Shown: positions 25,515-33,122 of the stretch, piece by piece | Layout: each line of letters opens with the position of its first letter | Position numbering within the stretch: position 1 is the first letter of the stretch | NCBI RefSeq assembly: GCF_045863935.1 | Contig: NZ_BTVP01000003.1 | Coordinates: 1 to 64,000 of the forward strand | Length of the DNA stretch: 64,000 nt | DNA from: Parvibaculum sp045863935 | GTDB lineage: Bacteria; Pseudomonadota; Alphaproteobacteria; Parvibaculales; Parvibaculaceae | Direction: 5' to 3' | Notes under the pieces: model-generated | The model's input: the letters and a program-made list of their open reading frames with translations, nothing else | The model's database searches: none | What the model was told of the DNA's origin: nothing | Position numbers and translations under genes: made by a program

Positions 25515-26786
25515 ATGATCCCGCAGGAAATCGCCCAGACCATTATCGACCCCAAAGCCTATGCCGATGGCAAGCGCGTCGACGACGCCTTCAGTTATCT
25601 CCGCAAGGAGATGCCGTTCGCGCAGGCGCAGCCGGAAGGCTTCGATCCCTTCTGGGTCGTGACGAAACATGCCGACATTCTCGAAGTCGAGCGGCAGAAC
25701 GATCTCTTCCACAATGGCGACCGCGCCACCGTCGTCACGCCCATCGAAGTCGACAAGAAGGTCCGTGAACTGATGGGCGGCTCGCCGCATCTCGTGCGCT
25801 CGCTCGTGCAGATGGACAACCCCGACCACTTCAGCTACCGCCGCCTCACACAGTCCTGGTTCATGCCGCAGAACCTGAAGAAGCTGGAGGATCGCATCCG
25901 TGAAATCGCCCGGGGTTTCGTCGACCGCATGGCGGATATGGGCGGCACATGCGACTTCGCGCGCGACGTCGCTTTCCTCTATCCGCTGCATGTCATCATG
26001 GAAGTGCTGGGCGTGCCGGAAACCGACGAGCCGCGCATGCTCAAGCTCACGCAGGAACTGTTCGGCAGCGCCGATCCCGACCTCAACCGAAGCGGCGCCG
26101 AGGTGATGGATGCCGACGCCGCGCTTGCGCAGATCGGCGCGACGGTTGGCGAGTTCATCGCCTATTTCAACGAAATGACGGAAGACCGCCGCGCCAACCC
26201 GCGCGACGATCTTGCCAGCGTCATCGCCAACGGCAAGATCGAGGACAAGCCGCTCGGCCATCTCGAAGCGATGTCCTATTACATCATCGCCGCGACGGCG
26301 GGTCACGACACGACGTCGAACACGACGGCGGGCGGGCTCTGGGCGCTGGCGGAAAATCAGGATCAGCTTGCGAAGCTGAAGGCCGATCCCTCGCTCATCT
26401 CGAGTTATCTGGAAGAATCGATCCGCTGGGTGACGCCGGTGAAGCATTTCATGCGCACGGCGACCGCCAGCGCGGAGGTGCATGGCCAGAAGATCGCGAA
26501 AGGCGACTGGCTGATGCTCTCCTATCCGTCCGGCAATCGCGACGGCGATGTCTTCGCCGATCCCTTTGCCTTCAAGGTCGACCGCTCGTCGAACAAGCAT
26601 GTCGCTTTCGGTTACGGCGCGCATGTCTGTCTCGGTCAGCATCTCGGCCGCATGGAAATGCGCATTCTCTGGGAAGAGCTTCTGCCGCGTCTCCAGAGCC
26701 TCGAACTGGCGGGCGAGCCGAAGCGCATGGCGGCGAACTTCGTGTGCGGGCCGAAATCGGTGCCGATCCGCTACCGCATGAATTGA
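25515..26786 (+). CDS. Cytochrome P450, CYP108 (P450terp)-like
   Basis: This 423-residue soluble P450 has the haem-binding loop FGYGAHVCLGQHLGRMEM near residue 372 with the ligand Cys. The oxygen-activating I-helix is AGHDTTSNT and the ExxR is EESIR. From memory the whole protein reads like P450terp (alpha-terpineol hydroxylase, CYP108A1): the N-terminus IPQEIAQTIIDPKAYAD, the mid part HVIMEVLGVPETDEPRMLKLTQ and the end FVCGPKSVPIRY all have close counterparts. It should hydroxylate a terpenoid or alkyl substrate. I start at ATG 25515; the upstream frame has no P450 similarity. It is flanked by two rubredoxin genes, not the usual [2Fe-2S] partner. Confidence 0.93.
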   Translation: MIPQEIAQTIIDPKAYADGKRVDDAFSYLRKEMPFAQAQPEGFDPFWVVTKHADILEVERQNDLFHNGDRATVVTPIEVDKKVRELMGGSPHLVRSLVQMDNPDHFSYRRLTQSWFMPQNLKKLEDRIREIARGFVDRMADMGGTCDFARDVAFLYPLHVIMEVLGVPETDEPRMLKLTQELFGSADPDLNRSGAEVMDADAALAQIGATVGEFIAYFNEMTEDRRANPRDDLASVIANGKIEDKPLGHLEAMSYYIIAATAGHDTTSNTTAGGLWALAENQDQLAKLKADPSLISSYLEESIRWVTPVKHFMRTATASAEVHGQKIAKGDWLMLSYPSGNRDGDVFADPFAFKVDRSSNKHVAFGYGAHVCLGQHLGRMEMRILWEELLPRLQSLELAGEPKRMAANFVCGPKSVPIRYRMN

Positions 26787-26802
26787 AGAGGGGCCGTCCG
26801 CG

Positions 26803-26976
26803 ATGACCGCTTACAAGACATGGCAATGCATGACCTGCGGCTTCATCTACGACGAGGCCGAGGGGTTGCCCGACGAGGGCATCGCGCCCGGCACGCGCTG
26901 GGAGGACATACCGGGCGACTGGATATGTCCTCTCTGCGGGACGCCGAAAGCCGACTTCGAGATGATCGAACTCTGA
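26803..26976 (+). CDS. Rubredoxin (second copy)
   Basis: This 57-residue rubredoxin has iron ligands C9 and C12 (QCMTCGFIYDEA) and C42 and C45 (WICPLCGTPK). It shares most positions with the copy at 25213, including the core GIAPGTRWE. It starts 16 bases after the P450 stop, preceded by GAAGAGGGG, so it is almost certainly co-transcribed with the P450. The two copies look like a duplication around the P450 gene. A strong hairpin follows at 26992. Confidence 0.96.
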   Translation: MTAYKTWQCMTCGFIYDEAEGLPDEGIAPGTRWEDIPGDWICPLCGTPKADFEMIEL

Positions 26977-26991
26977 TCGTCGGGCCGTTGC

Positions 26992-27024
26992 CGCCGCGTC
27001 ATCCGGTATCCGGATGACGCGGCG
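26992..27024. terminator. 15-bp stem hairpin after the P450-rubredoxin genes
   Basis: CGCCGCGTCATCCGG and its complement CCGGATGACGCGGCG are separated by only TAT, a nearly perfect long hairpin 15 bases after the rubredoxin stop. No T-run follows, so it may be a non-canonical terminator or a 3'-protective structure. Confidence 0.55.
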
Positions 27025-27126
27025 TTGACCCGCCCCGGCGGCGGGGCCATTGTTGCGCCATCAAAACAAAAACACGCAACCGGCGGTACAAGCCGGAGCG
27101 AGCCCGAAAACGGGGAGGGACGCGAC

Positions 27127-28236
27127 ATGCTCACCAAGGCAGACGATTTTCCAATTCACCAGACGCCGGAGCCGATCGCCTTTTCGGGCACGGACCGGAA
27201 CTTCTACGACCGTTATTTCTTCAACGGCTACACGAAGGGCGGCGACGTCTATTTCGCCGCGGCGCTCGGCGTCTACCCGCATCTCAACATCATGGACGCA
27301 GCCTTCAGCGTCATCGTCGATGGCGTGCAGCACAATCTGCATGCCTCGCGCTTCCTCAACATGGAGCGCATGGACACATTTGTGGGGCCGATTGCCATCG
27401 ACGTCGTGGAGCCGCTGCAGGTCTTGCGCGTCCGCGTCGCGGAGAACGAGCACGGCATCAAGGCCGATCTCACCTTCACGGGCCGTGCGCCCGCGCTCAA
27501 GGAGCCGCGCTTCACGCGCCGCAACGGGCCGCGCACGCTGATGGATATCACGCGGCTCACGCAGAACGGCACGTGGGAAGGCTGGATCGAGGTCAAGGGC
27601 AAGCGCATCGAGGTGACGCCCGCCAGCTATTCCGGCACGCGCGACCGCTCCTGGGGCGTGCGCGGGATCGGCGCGTCCGACCCGCAGCCCCTCGTGCCGC
27701 CGATGCCGTTCCAGTTCTTCTGGCTCTGGGCGCCGCTCAATTTCGAGGACAGGATCACGCTGTTCCACGTCAACGACGACGAGCAGGGCGATGCGTGGAA
27801 CCTTTCCGGCGTCATGTGCCCGCTCGGCCGCGACGCGAAGCCGGAAGAGATGGACCGCGTCAGCTACGAGATCGGTTACGTTTCGGGCTCGCGCCACGCG
27901 AAGTCCTTTTCGATCTTCTTCGAGACGCGCAGGGGCGAGAAAACCCGGATCGACCTCACGCCGAAATTCAATTTCTACATGCTGGGCATCGGCTACGGGC
28001 ATCCCGAGTGGAGCCATGGCGCGCACAAGGGCGACAATGCGCTCGGCTACGAAGAGTTCAAGCTCTCCGACGTCACGAGCTACGCGCCGCCGCATCTCCA
28101 CATCCAGGCCTTCTCGGAAGCCGTGATGACCTTGCCCGACGGTTCCACGCGCAAGGGTTGCGGCATTCTCGAGCAGCTCGTCATCGGGCCGCATGCGCCG
28201 TCCGGCTTCAAAGACATTCTCGATCCGGCGAAGTGA
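27127..28236 (+). CDS. Conserved protein of unknown function (DUF7064/DUF7065-like)
   Basis: This 369-residue soluble protein has no signal peptide. It begins DDFPIHQTPEPIAFSGTDRNFYDRYFFNGY and has many beta-prone stretches (VYFAAALGVYPHLNIMDAAFSVIVDG, WEGWIEVKGKRIEV, YSGTRDRSWGVRGIG). The RDRSWGVR motif and lipocalin-like pattern match what I remember of DUF7064/7065 proteins found beside APH-like phosphotransferases in actinobacteria and sphingomonads; I cannot confirm this here. No catalytic residue is assigned. It starts the run unknown protein - phosphotransferase - small protein, with 4 to 10 bases between the first two. Confidence 0.6.
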   Translation: MLTKADDFPIHQTPEPIAFSGTDRNFYDRYFFNGYTKGGDVYFAAALGVYPHLNIMDAAFSVIVDGVQHNLHASRFLNMERMDTFVGPIAIDVVEPLQVLRVRVAENEHGIKADLTFTGRAPALKEPRFTRRNGPRTLMDITRLTQNGTWEGWIEVKGKRIEVTPASYSGTRDRSWGVRGIGASDPQPLVPPMPFQFFWLWAPLNFEDRITLFHVNDDEQGDAWNLSGVMCPLGRDAKPEEMDRVSYEIGYVSGSRHAKSFSIFFETRRGEKTRIDLTPKFNFYMLGIGYGHPEWSHGAHKGDNALGYEEFKLSDVTSYAPPHLHIQAFSEAVMTLPDGSTRKGCGILEQLVIGPHAPSGFKDILDPAK

Positions 28237-28246
28237 GGGGATGGCG

Positions 28247-29287
28247 ATGGAAGACCTTGCCCGCCGCGTCGCGGCCTATCTCGCGCACCGCATGCCCCAT
28301 GCCTCCAACATCGAGGTAAGCGGCATCTCGCGCATTCATGGCGGCGCCAGCCGCGAAACCTTCCGGCTTCATGCAAGCTGGGAGGAGGGCGGCGCGAAGG
28401 CGGAGCGTCCGCTGATCCTGCGCCGCGATCCCGTCGCGAGCTTGATCGAGACGGAACGCGACCTCGAATACAACGCCTACCGCGCCTTCCATCCGACGGG
28501 GCTTCCCGTTCCCGAGCCGCTCTATCTCGAAACCGATCTCTCATGGCTCGACAGGCCCTTCTTCGTCATGGAGCAGATCGAGGGCTGTCAGGCGGGATCG
28601 CCCTTCAACGCGGAGCCCTATGGCGAGTTCGCGGAGAAGATCGGCCGTCAGTTCTGGACCCATCTCGGCCATATCGCCGCCGCCGATCCGCATGGCATCG
28701 GCTTTGCCGCGAGCATGGACCCGATTGCGCCGGACGAATGCTGGGCGCGCGAGCTCGAGAAGTGGGAAAAGGTAATCGACGAGGACGAACTCGAGCCGCA
28801 GCCCGTGGCGCGCGCCGCGATCCGCTGGCTCAAGCGCAATCCACCGCCGCCCGCCGAAAAGATTACCGTCGTGCATGGCGACTATCGCACGGGCAATTTT
28901 CTGTTCGACGCGGAAGGAAACATTCGCGCCATTCTCGACTGGGAAATGTGCCATCTCGGCGACCCGCTGGAAGACGTCGCCTGGGCGGCCGATCCGCTCT
29001 GGGCTCACGAGCGGCCCGAGCGTCCGGGCGGCATGATCGCGCGCGACGAGGCGATCCGCCTCTGGGAAGAAGCGAGCGGCCTCAAGGCCGATCCCGTCCG
29101 GCTGCGCTGGTGGGAGATATTCAACTCGCTGAAAGGCCTCGCCATCTGGATTTCGGCGGGCAAGGAATACCAGACGGGCGCGAACCGCGACCCGGTTCTC
29201 GCCTTTTCGAGCTGGTATTGCACCGACGTTCACAACCGCGTGCTGGCGCGCCGGCTCGCCGAACTCTCGAAGGAGGGCCGCGCATGA
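28247..29287 (+). CDS. Phosphotransferase family protein (APH/ACAD10-like kinase fold)
   Basis: This roughly 346-residue protein has an aminoglycoside-phosphotransferase-like kinase domain. It shows the nucleotide-binding N-lobe (SRIHGGASRETFRL), the catalytic loop VVHGDYRTGNFLF (HGDxxxxN) and the Mg-binding ILDWEMCHLGDPLEDVAW. This subgroup is commonly found with acyl-CoA dehydrogenases and in sterol or lipid catabolic regions, so it may phosphorylate a hydroxy-lipid or hydroxyacyl-CoA rather than an antibiotic. Two ATGs at 28241 and 28247 are possible; AGGGG at 28236-28240 suits the second. Its TGA overlaps the next ATG. Confidence 0.85.
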   Translation: MEDLARRVAAYLAHRMPHASNIEVSGISRIHGGASRETFRLHASWEEGGAKAERPLILRRDPVASLIETERDLEYNAYRAFHPTGLPVPEPLYLETDLSWLDRPFFVMEQIEGCQAGSPFNAEPYGEFAEKIGRQFWTHLGHIAAADPHGIGFAASMDPIAPDECWARELEKWEKVIDEDELEPQPVARAAIRWLKRNPPPPAEKITVVHGDYRTGNFLFDAEGNIRAILDWEMCHLGDPLEDVAWAADPLWAHERPERPGGMIARDEAIRLWEEASGLKADPVRLRWWEIFNSLKGLAIWISAGKEYQTGANRDPVLAFSSWYCTDVHNRVLARRLAELSKEGRA

Positions 29288-29733
29288 AACCCGATGTCGG
29301 AACCGTGATGCAGGGCTTCTTCGGAACGCTGCTGGGCGATATCGCTCCTCATCTCACCGCCGAATATTCCATGGGCAATGTCGGCATCATGGGCATGATG
29401 ATGTTCATGACGGCGGAGGAATATGATCGCGCCGCCGATATTCGCGCCGCCGAGAATGCCGAGCTGCGCTCCCTCTGTTCCCATGCGGCGACGCTCGTCG
29501 CCGATGATGCGCTGAAGGCGAAGCTCGCCACGGCGGCGTCGGAGAAGGAGGGGTCGCTTCGCATCGGCGAGCTCAATGCCCGCAATGCCGCGCTTGCCGG
29601 TCTGCTGATCGAATTGCAAACCCATGTCGAGGCGTCGGACGCGTCATGGGCGCCGAACCTCGAAGCCCGCATCTGGGACCATCTCGTCGCCGCCACCGAG
29701 CGGCGCAAGCTGCCGCTGCCGTCCTTCGGGTAG
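29284..29733 (+). CDS. Small conserved protein downstream of the phosphotransferase, unknown function
   Basis: This 149-residue helical protein begins MKPDVGTVMQGFFGTLLGDIAP and has a Met/Gly-rich stretch NVGIMGMMMFMTAEEYDRAA. The rest is Ala/Glu/Leu-rich helix. There is no signal peptide and no clear transmembrane helix. The start overlaps the phosphotransferase stop by 4 bases, indicating translational coupling and a shared job with it. I do not recognise a named domain; similar small proteins accompany this phosphotransferase family in other genomes as far as I recall. Confidence 0.75.
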   Translation: MKPDVGTVMQGFFGTLLGDIAPHLTAEYSMGNVGIMGMMMFMTAEEYDRAADIRAAENAELRSLCSHAATLVADDALKAKLATAASEKEGSLRIGELNARNAALAGLLIELQTHVEASDASWAPNLEARIWDHLVAATERRKLPLPSFG

Positions 29734-29758
29734 GGGAGATTTGGCTTCTCACTGTTAG

Positions 29759-29878
29759 GTCATGACCCGGCCCTCCTTTAAAATCATTTGGCGGGTCATC
29801 CACGTCTTTCTTTCCTTCCGTCCGTGCCGTCAAGACGTGGATGGCCCGCATAAAGCGGGCCATGACGGATGAGAGGCA
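29759..29878. repeat. Dispersed palindromic intergenic repeat, copy 1
   Basis: The stretch starts GTCATGACCCGG and ends GCGGGCCATGACGG, with the inner arms CCACGTCTTTCTTTCC and AAGACGTGGATGGCCCGC. The same sequence recurs at 45104-45200, 45047-45471 (split) and 47027-47130. It fills the gap between two forward genes and can fold into a long imperfect hairpin. No protein is encoded. Confidence 0.8.
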
Positions 29879-29956
29879 GTAGGGTGACGAGCCCCTTCCC
29901 ATGACACCGCGCGCCGCGCTATCACTCATGCGCACGCCCTCGGGGTTTCCCTTTCC

Positions 29957-31162
29957 ATGTCTCTCGCCATCCGCCTTGCGACCGTCTACGGCACGATGTT
30001 CCTGTTCACGGGCGTCTATCTGCCGTTCTTTCCGGTCTGGCTGAAATCGAAGGGGCTCGACGCGGGCGAGATATCCCTCGTCGTCGCGCTGTCGCTCTTC
30101 CTGCGCATCGTGGTGAGCCCCTTCTTCGCCTCCGTTGCCGACCGATTGGGCGACCGGCGCCGCGTCGCGCTCTGGCTCGCCTGGGCCTCGCTTGGCTCCG
30201 CCGCGCTGTTTCTTTTCGTCGAGGGCTTCGGGCCGATCCTTCTCGTCGCGCTCGTGCTCAACGCCGTCTTCCCCTCGATTTCGCCGCTCGTCGAGACGAT
30301 CGCGATGCGCGCGCGGATCGAGGAGGGCATGAATTATGGCCGCGTGCGCCTCTGGGGCTCGATCACCTTTATCGCGGCGAGTGCCGGCGCGGGCTGGCTT
30401 CTCGAATGGAACGCGCCTTCCGTCGTCGCAATCTGTCTCGTCGCTGCGCTCGTCTGCAATGTGGCGGGCGTGTCTCTCCTGCCGCGCATTCCGGTGCCGG
30501 TGCGCAAACCCGCCCGGCACGGTGAAAAGCGGTTCGCCGCCATCCTCGAAATCGGGCGGCACCCGGTCTTCGTGCTCTTCGTGCTTTCGGCGAGCCTCAC
30601 CCAGGCGACCCATGCGGTCTATTACGCCTTCGGCTCGCTTGCCTGGCAGCGCCAGGGTTATCCGGACACGGTGATCGGCCTCCTGTGGGCGACGGGCGTC
30701 ATCGCCGAGATCGTCCTGTTCTACATTTCAGGGCCGTTAATGGCGCGGTTCGGCGCCGTCCGCCTCGTCATGCTGGCCGCCGCTGCCGCCGTCCTCCGCT
30801 GGACGGTGACGGCGCTCAATCCGCCGGTCGCGCTTCTCTTTCTCATGCAGCTACTTCACGGGCTCACCTTCGGCGCGGCGCATCTCGGCGCCGTCCAGTT
30901 CGTCGCGCAGGCGGCGCCGCCCCGCCTCGCTGCCACCGCGCAGAGCCTCTACGCTGCCATGGCATCCGGCGTTATCATGGGGCTGGTGACAATCGGCATC
31001 GGTCCCGTATATGAAGCGCTTGGGCCCCACGCCTATTTCGCGATGGCGGGGGTGGGCGTCGTGGCGCTGCTCGGCGCCTTCATGGTGGGACGGCGCTGGC
31101 ATGGCGAAGTCCTCGCGCCCGAGGAAGACGGTCTGGAAAGGCAAGAAGAACATGGCAATTGA
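29957..31162 (+). CDS. MFS transporter (HcaT/PPP-like)
   Basis: This 401-residue inner-membrane carrier has twelve hydrophobic helices. The loop 2-3 motif is present as FFASVADRLGDRRR (residues about 56-69). The sequence resembles the MFS_1-like/3-phenylpropionate transporter group (YLPFFPVWLKSKGLDAGEISLV at the N-terminus). It probably imports or exports an aromatic or organic acid; direction and substrate are unknown. Its last 11 bases overlap the start of the TauD-type dioxygenase, so the two are likely expressed together and may handle the same compound. Confidence 0.85.
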   Translation: MSLAIRLATVYGTMFLFTGVYLPFFPVWLKSKGLDAGEISLVVALSLFLRIVVSPFFASVADRLGDRRRVALWLAWASLGSAALFLFVEGFGPILLVALVLNAVFPSISPLVETIAMRARIEEGMNYGRVRLWGSITFIAASAGAGWLLEWNAPSVVAICLVAALVCNVAGVSLLPRIPVPVRKPARHGEKRFAAILEIGRHPVFVLFVLSASLTQATHAVYYAFGSLAWQRQGYPDTVIGLLWATGVIAEIVLFYISGPLMARFGAVRLVMLAAAAAVLRWTVTALNPPVALLFLMQLLHGLTFGAAHLGAVQFVAQAAPPRLAATAQSLYAAMASGVIMGLVTIGIGPVYEALGPHAYFAMAGVGVVALLGAFMVGRRWHGEVLAPEEDGLERQEEHGN

Positions 31163-32009
31163 AGTCATCCCGACAGGCGCGGCGCTGGGCGCGGAAATTC
31201 GCGGGCTTGACATGTCGAAGCCGCTCACTGGCGCGGAGTTCGAAGCGGTGCAGCAGGCCTGGTACGATCACATCGTCCTTCTTTTTCGCGGACAGAAAAT
31301 CACCGACGACGATCTCATCGCCTTCTCGAAGCATTTCGGCGAACTCGATATCGCGCCCGCAAGCGCGACGGACATGGCGGGCAGCCAGGCGAAATCGCGC
31401 CCGGAAATCTGGATCATCTCCAACGTGGTCGAGAACGGAAAGCCCATCGGCGCGCTTGGCGACAAGGAAGCCGAGTGGCACACCGACATGTCCTATGTCG
31501 CGGAACCGCCCATGGCGAGCGTGCTCCATTCGCGCGAGATTCCCGCCGTCGGCGGGGATACCAGCTTCGCCAACATGTACAAGGCGCTGGAAGAACTTCC
31601 CGCCGATCTGCGTGCCGCCGTCGAGGGACGCATGTGCAATCACGATGCAAGCACGACGAGCGTGGGCGAATTGCGCGCCGGTGCGGACGCCGTGCTCGAC
31701 GTGCGCACGGCGCCGGGTGCGAAGCATCCCATCGTCGCCACGCATCCGGTGACGGGCGGCAAGTCGCTCTATCTAGGCCGCCGTCTCAACGCCTATATCG
31801 AGGGCTATTCGGTCGAGGAGAGCGATCGGCTTCTCGACCGGCTCTGGGCGCATTGTGCGAAACCGGAATTTTCGTGGACGCACAAATGGAAGGTCGGCGA
31901 CCTTCTCATCTGGGACAACCGCTGCGCCATTCATCGCCGCGACGGTTTCGACGGACGCGAGCGCCGTGTCATGCATCGCACCCAGATCAAGGGTGGCGCG
32001 CAGCGCTGA
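31152..32009 (+). CDS. TauD/TfdA-family Fe(II)/2-oxoglutarate dioxygenase
   Basis: This 285-residue dioxygenase has the metal-binding HxD in EWHTDMSY (residues about 101-108), a distal His in NRCAIHRRDGF, and the 2-oxoglutarate-binding Arg in RRVMHRTQIKG. Members use Fe(II), O2 and 2-oxoglutarate to hydroxylate taurine, sulfonates, 2,4-D or similar acids; the exact substrate cannot be told. The N-terminus IEVIPTGAALGAEIRGLDMSKPL is classical for the family. ATG 31152 lies inside the end of the MFS gene, with AAGAAGAA as a weak ribosome-binding site. Confidence 0.9.
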   Translation: MAIEVIPTGAALGAEIRGLDMSKPLTGAEFEAVQQAWYDHIVLLFRGQKITDDDLIAFSKHFGELDIAPASATDMAGSQAKSRPEIWIISNVVENGKPIGALGDKEAEWHTDMSYVAEPPMASVLHSREIPAVGGDTSFANMYKALEELPADLRAAVEGRMCNHDASTTSVGELRAGADAVLDVRTAPGAKHPIVATHPVTGGKSLYLGRRLNAYIEGYSVEESDRLLDRLWAHCAKPEFSWTHKWKVGDLLIWDNRCAIHRRDGFDGRERRVMHRTQIKGGAQR

Positions 32010-32105
32010 CGCGCCGCCTCCCTTGCGTCAATTTTCTCCCGTTTGACATTGCCGGCAGTTGCGCCAGTTTCTGCTGCAAAAGCAATTTCAAATGGAGGAA
32101 CCGAC

Positions 32106-33116
32106 ATGCGCGCGCTGGTGCTCGAGGGCAGTTTCGGAATCGAAAATCTGAAGCTCAAGGAACGGGACGTGCCGAAGGCGAGGCCGGGCCAGGTGGTGCT
32201 GAAGATGAAGGCCGGCTCGCTCAACTACCGCGATCTCGCCACTGTCACCTTCGGTGGCAACCCCAACCTCCTGCCGCTCGTGCCGCTGTCGGATGGCTGC
32301 GGCGAAGTCGTCGAGGTGGGCGAGGGCGTCCGGCGCCTCAAGAAGGGCGACCGCGTCGCGCCGGGCTTCTTCCAGGGCTGGCTTGCGGGCGGTCCCGTCG
32401 CAGAGCAACTCGGGCCGACGGCGCTCGGCAGCCCCATCGACGGTTGCGCGCAGGAATACATGGTTCTCTCGGCGGAGGGCATGTCGAAGGCGCCCGCCAA
32501 TCTTTCCGACGAAGAGGTCGCCTGTCTGCCCTGCGCCGCGCTTACCGCCTGGCGCGCGCTCGTCGTCGAGGGCAATCTCAAGGCGGGCGACACGGTGCTC
32601 GTGCAAGGCACGGGCGGCGTGTCGATCTTCGCGCTGCAATTCGCCAAGGCGATGGGCGCGCGCGTGATCGTCACCTCGTCGTCGGACGAAAAGATCGAGC
32701 GCGCGAGGAAGCTCGGCGCGGACGATGCGATCAACTACAAGCGAACGCCGGACTGGGAAAAGGAAGCGCGCCGTCTCACAGGCGGGCGCGGCGTCGATCA
32801 TGTCGTGGAGGTTGGCGGCGCCGACACCTTCCCGCGCTCCATCATGGCGGCCCGCGTCGGCGGCCATGTCGCCGTCATCGGTATCCTGACCGGCCTCAGC
32901 AAGGATGTGAACGTCGCGGCGATCTTCGCGCAGAACCTCAAGATCAGCGGCATCACGGTCGGCAGCCGCACCCATTTCGAGGAGATGTCGCGCGCCATCG
33001 AGCAGAACGACATCCATCCCGTGATCGACAAGCGTTTCCCGCTCGCCGACGCGCAGGAAGCTTTCCGCCTCATGCAGGGCGCGTCGCATTTCGGTAAGAT
33101 CGTGTTGAACATCTGA
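32106..33116 (+). CDS. Zinc-type alcohol dehydrogenase / quinone oxidoreductase-like (MDR family)
   Basis: This 336-residue medium-chain dehydrogenase/reductase has the GroES-like N-terminal domain with GSLNYRDLATV (residues 39-49) and PLVPLSDGCGEVVEVGEGV. The Rossmann part is VLVQGTGGVSIFALQFAKAMGARVIVTSS. The first catalytic-zinc position is occupied by Tyr/Asn-type residues (NYRD in place of CHTD), as in the zinc-lacking quinone-oxidoreductase branch. It likely reduces or oxidises an aldehyde, alcohol or enone with NADP(H). It is 97 bases after the dioxygenase and converges, 6 bases apart, on the epimerase gene. Confidence 0.88.
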   Translation: MRALVLEGSFGIENLKLKERDVPKARPGQVVLKMKAGSLNYRDLATVTFGGNPNLLPLVPLSDGCGEVVEVGEGVRRLKKGDRVAPGFFQGWLAGGPVAEQLGPTALGSPIDGCAQEYMVLSAEGMSKAPANLSDEEVACLPCAALTAWRALVVEGNLKAGDTVLVQGTGGVSIFALQFAKAMGARVIVTSSSDEKIERARKLGADDAINYKRTPDWEKEARRLTGGRGVDHVVEVGGADTFPRSIMAARVGGHVAVIGILTGLSKDVNVAAIFAQNLKISGITVGSRTHFEEMSRAIEQNDIHPVIDKRFPLADAQEAFRLMQGASHFGKIVLNI

Positions 33117-33122
33117 GGGCGT

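Noticed and set aside
28241..29287. Aminoglycoside resistance gene
   Set aside because: The kinase fold is shared, but this branch is found with lipid-catabolic genes and its coupling to two unknown genes does not suggest antibiotic resistance.
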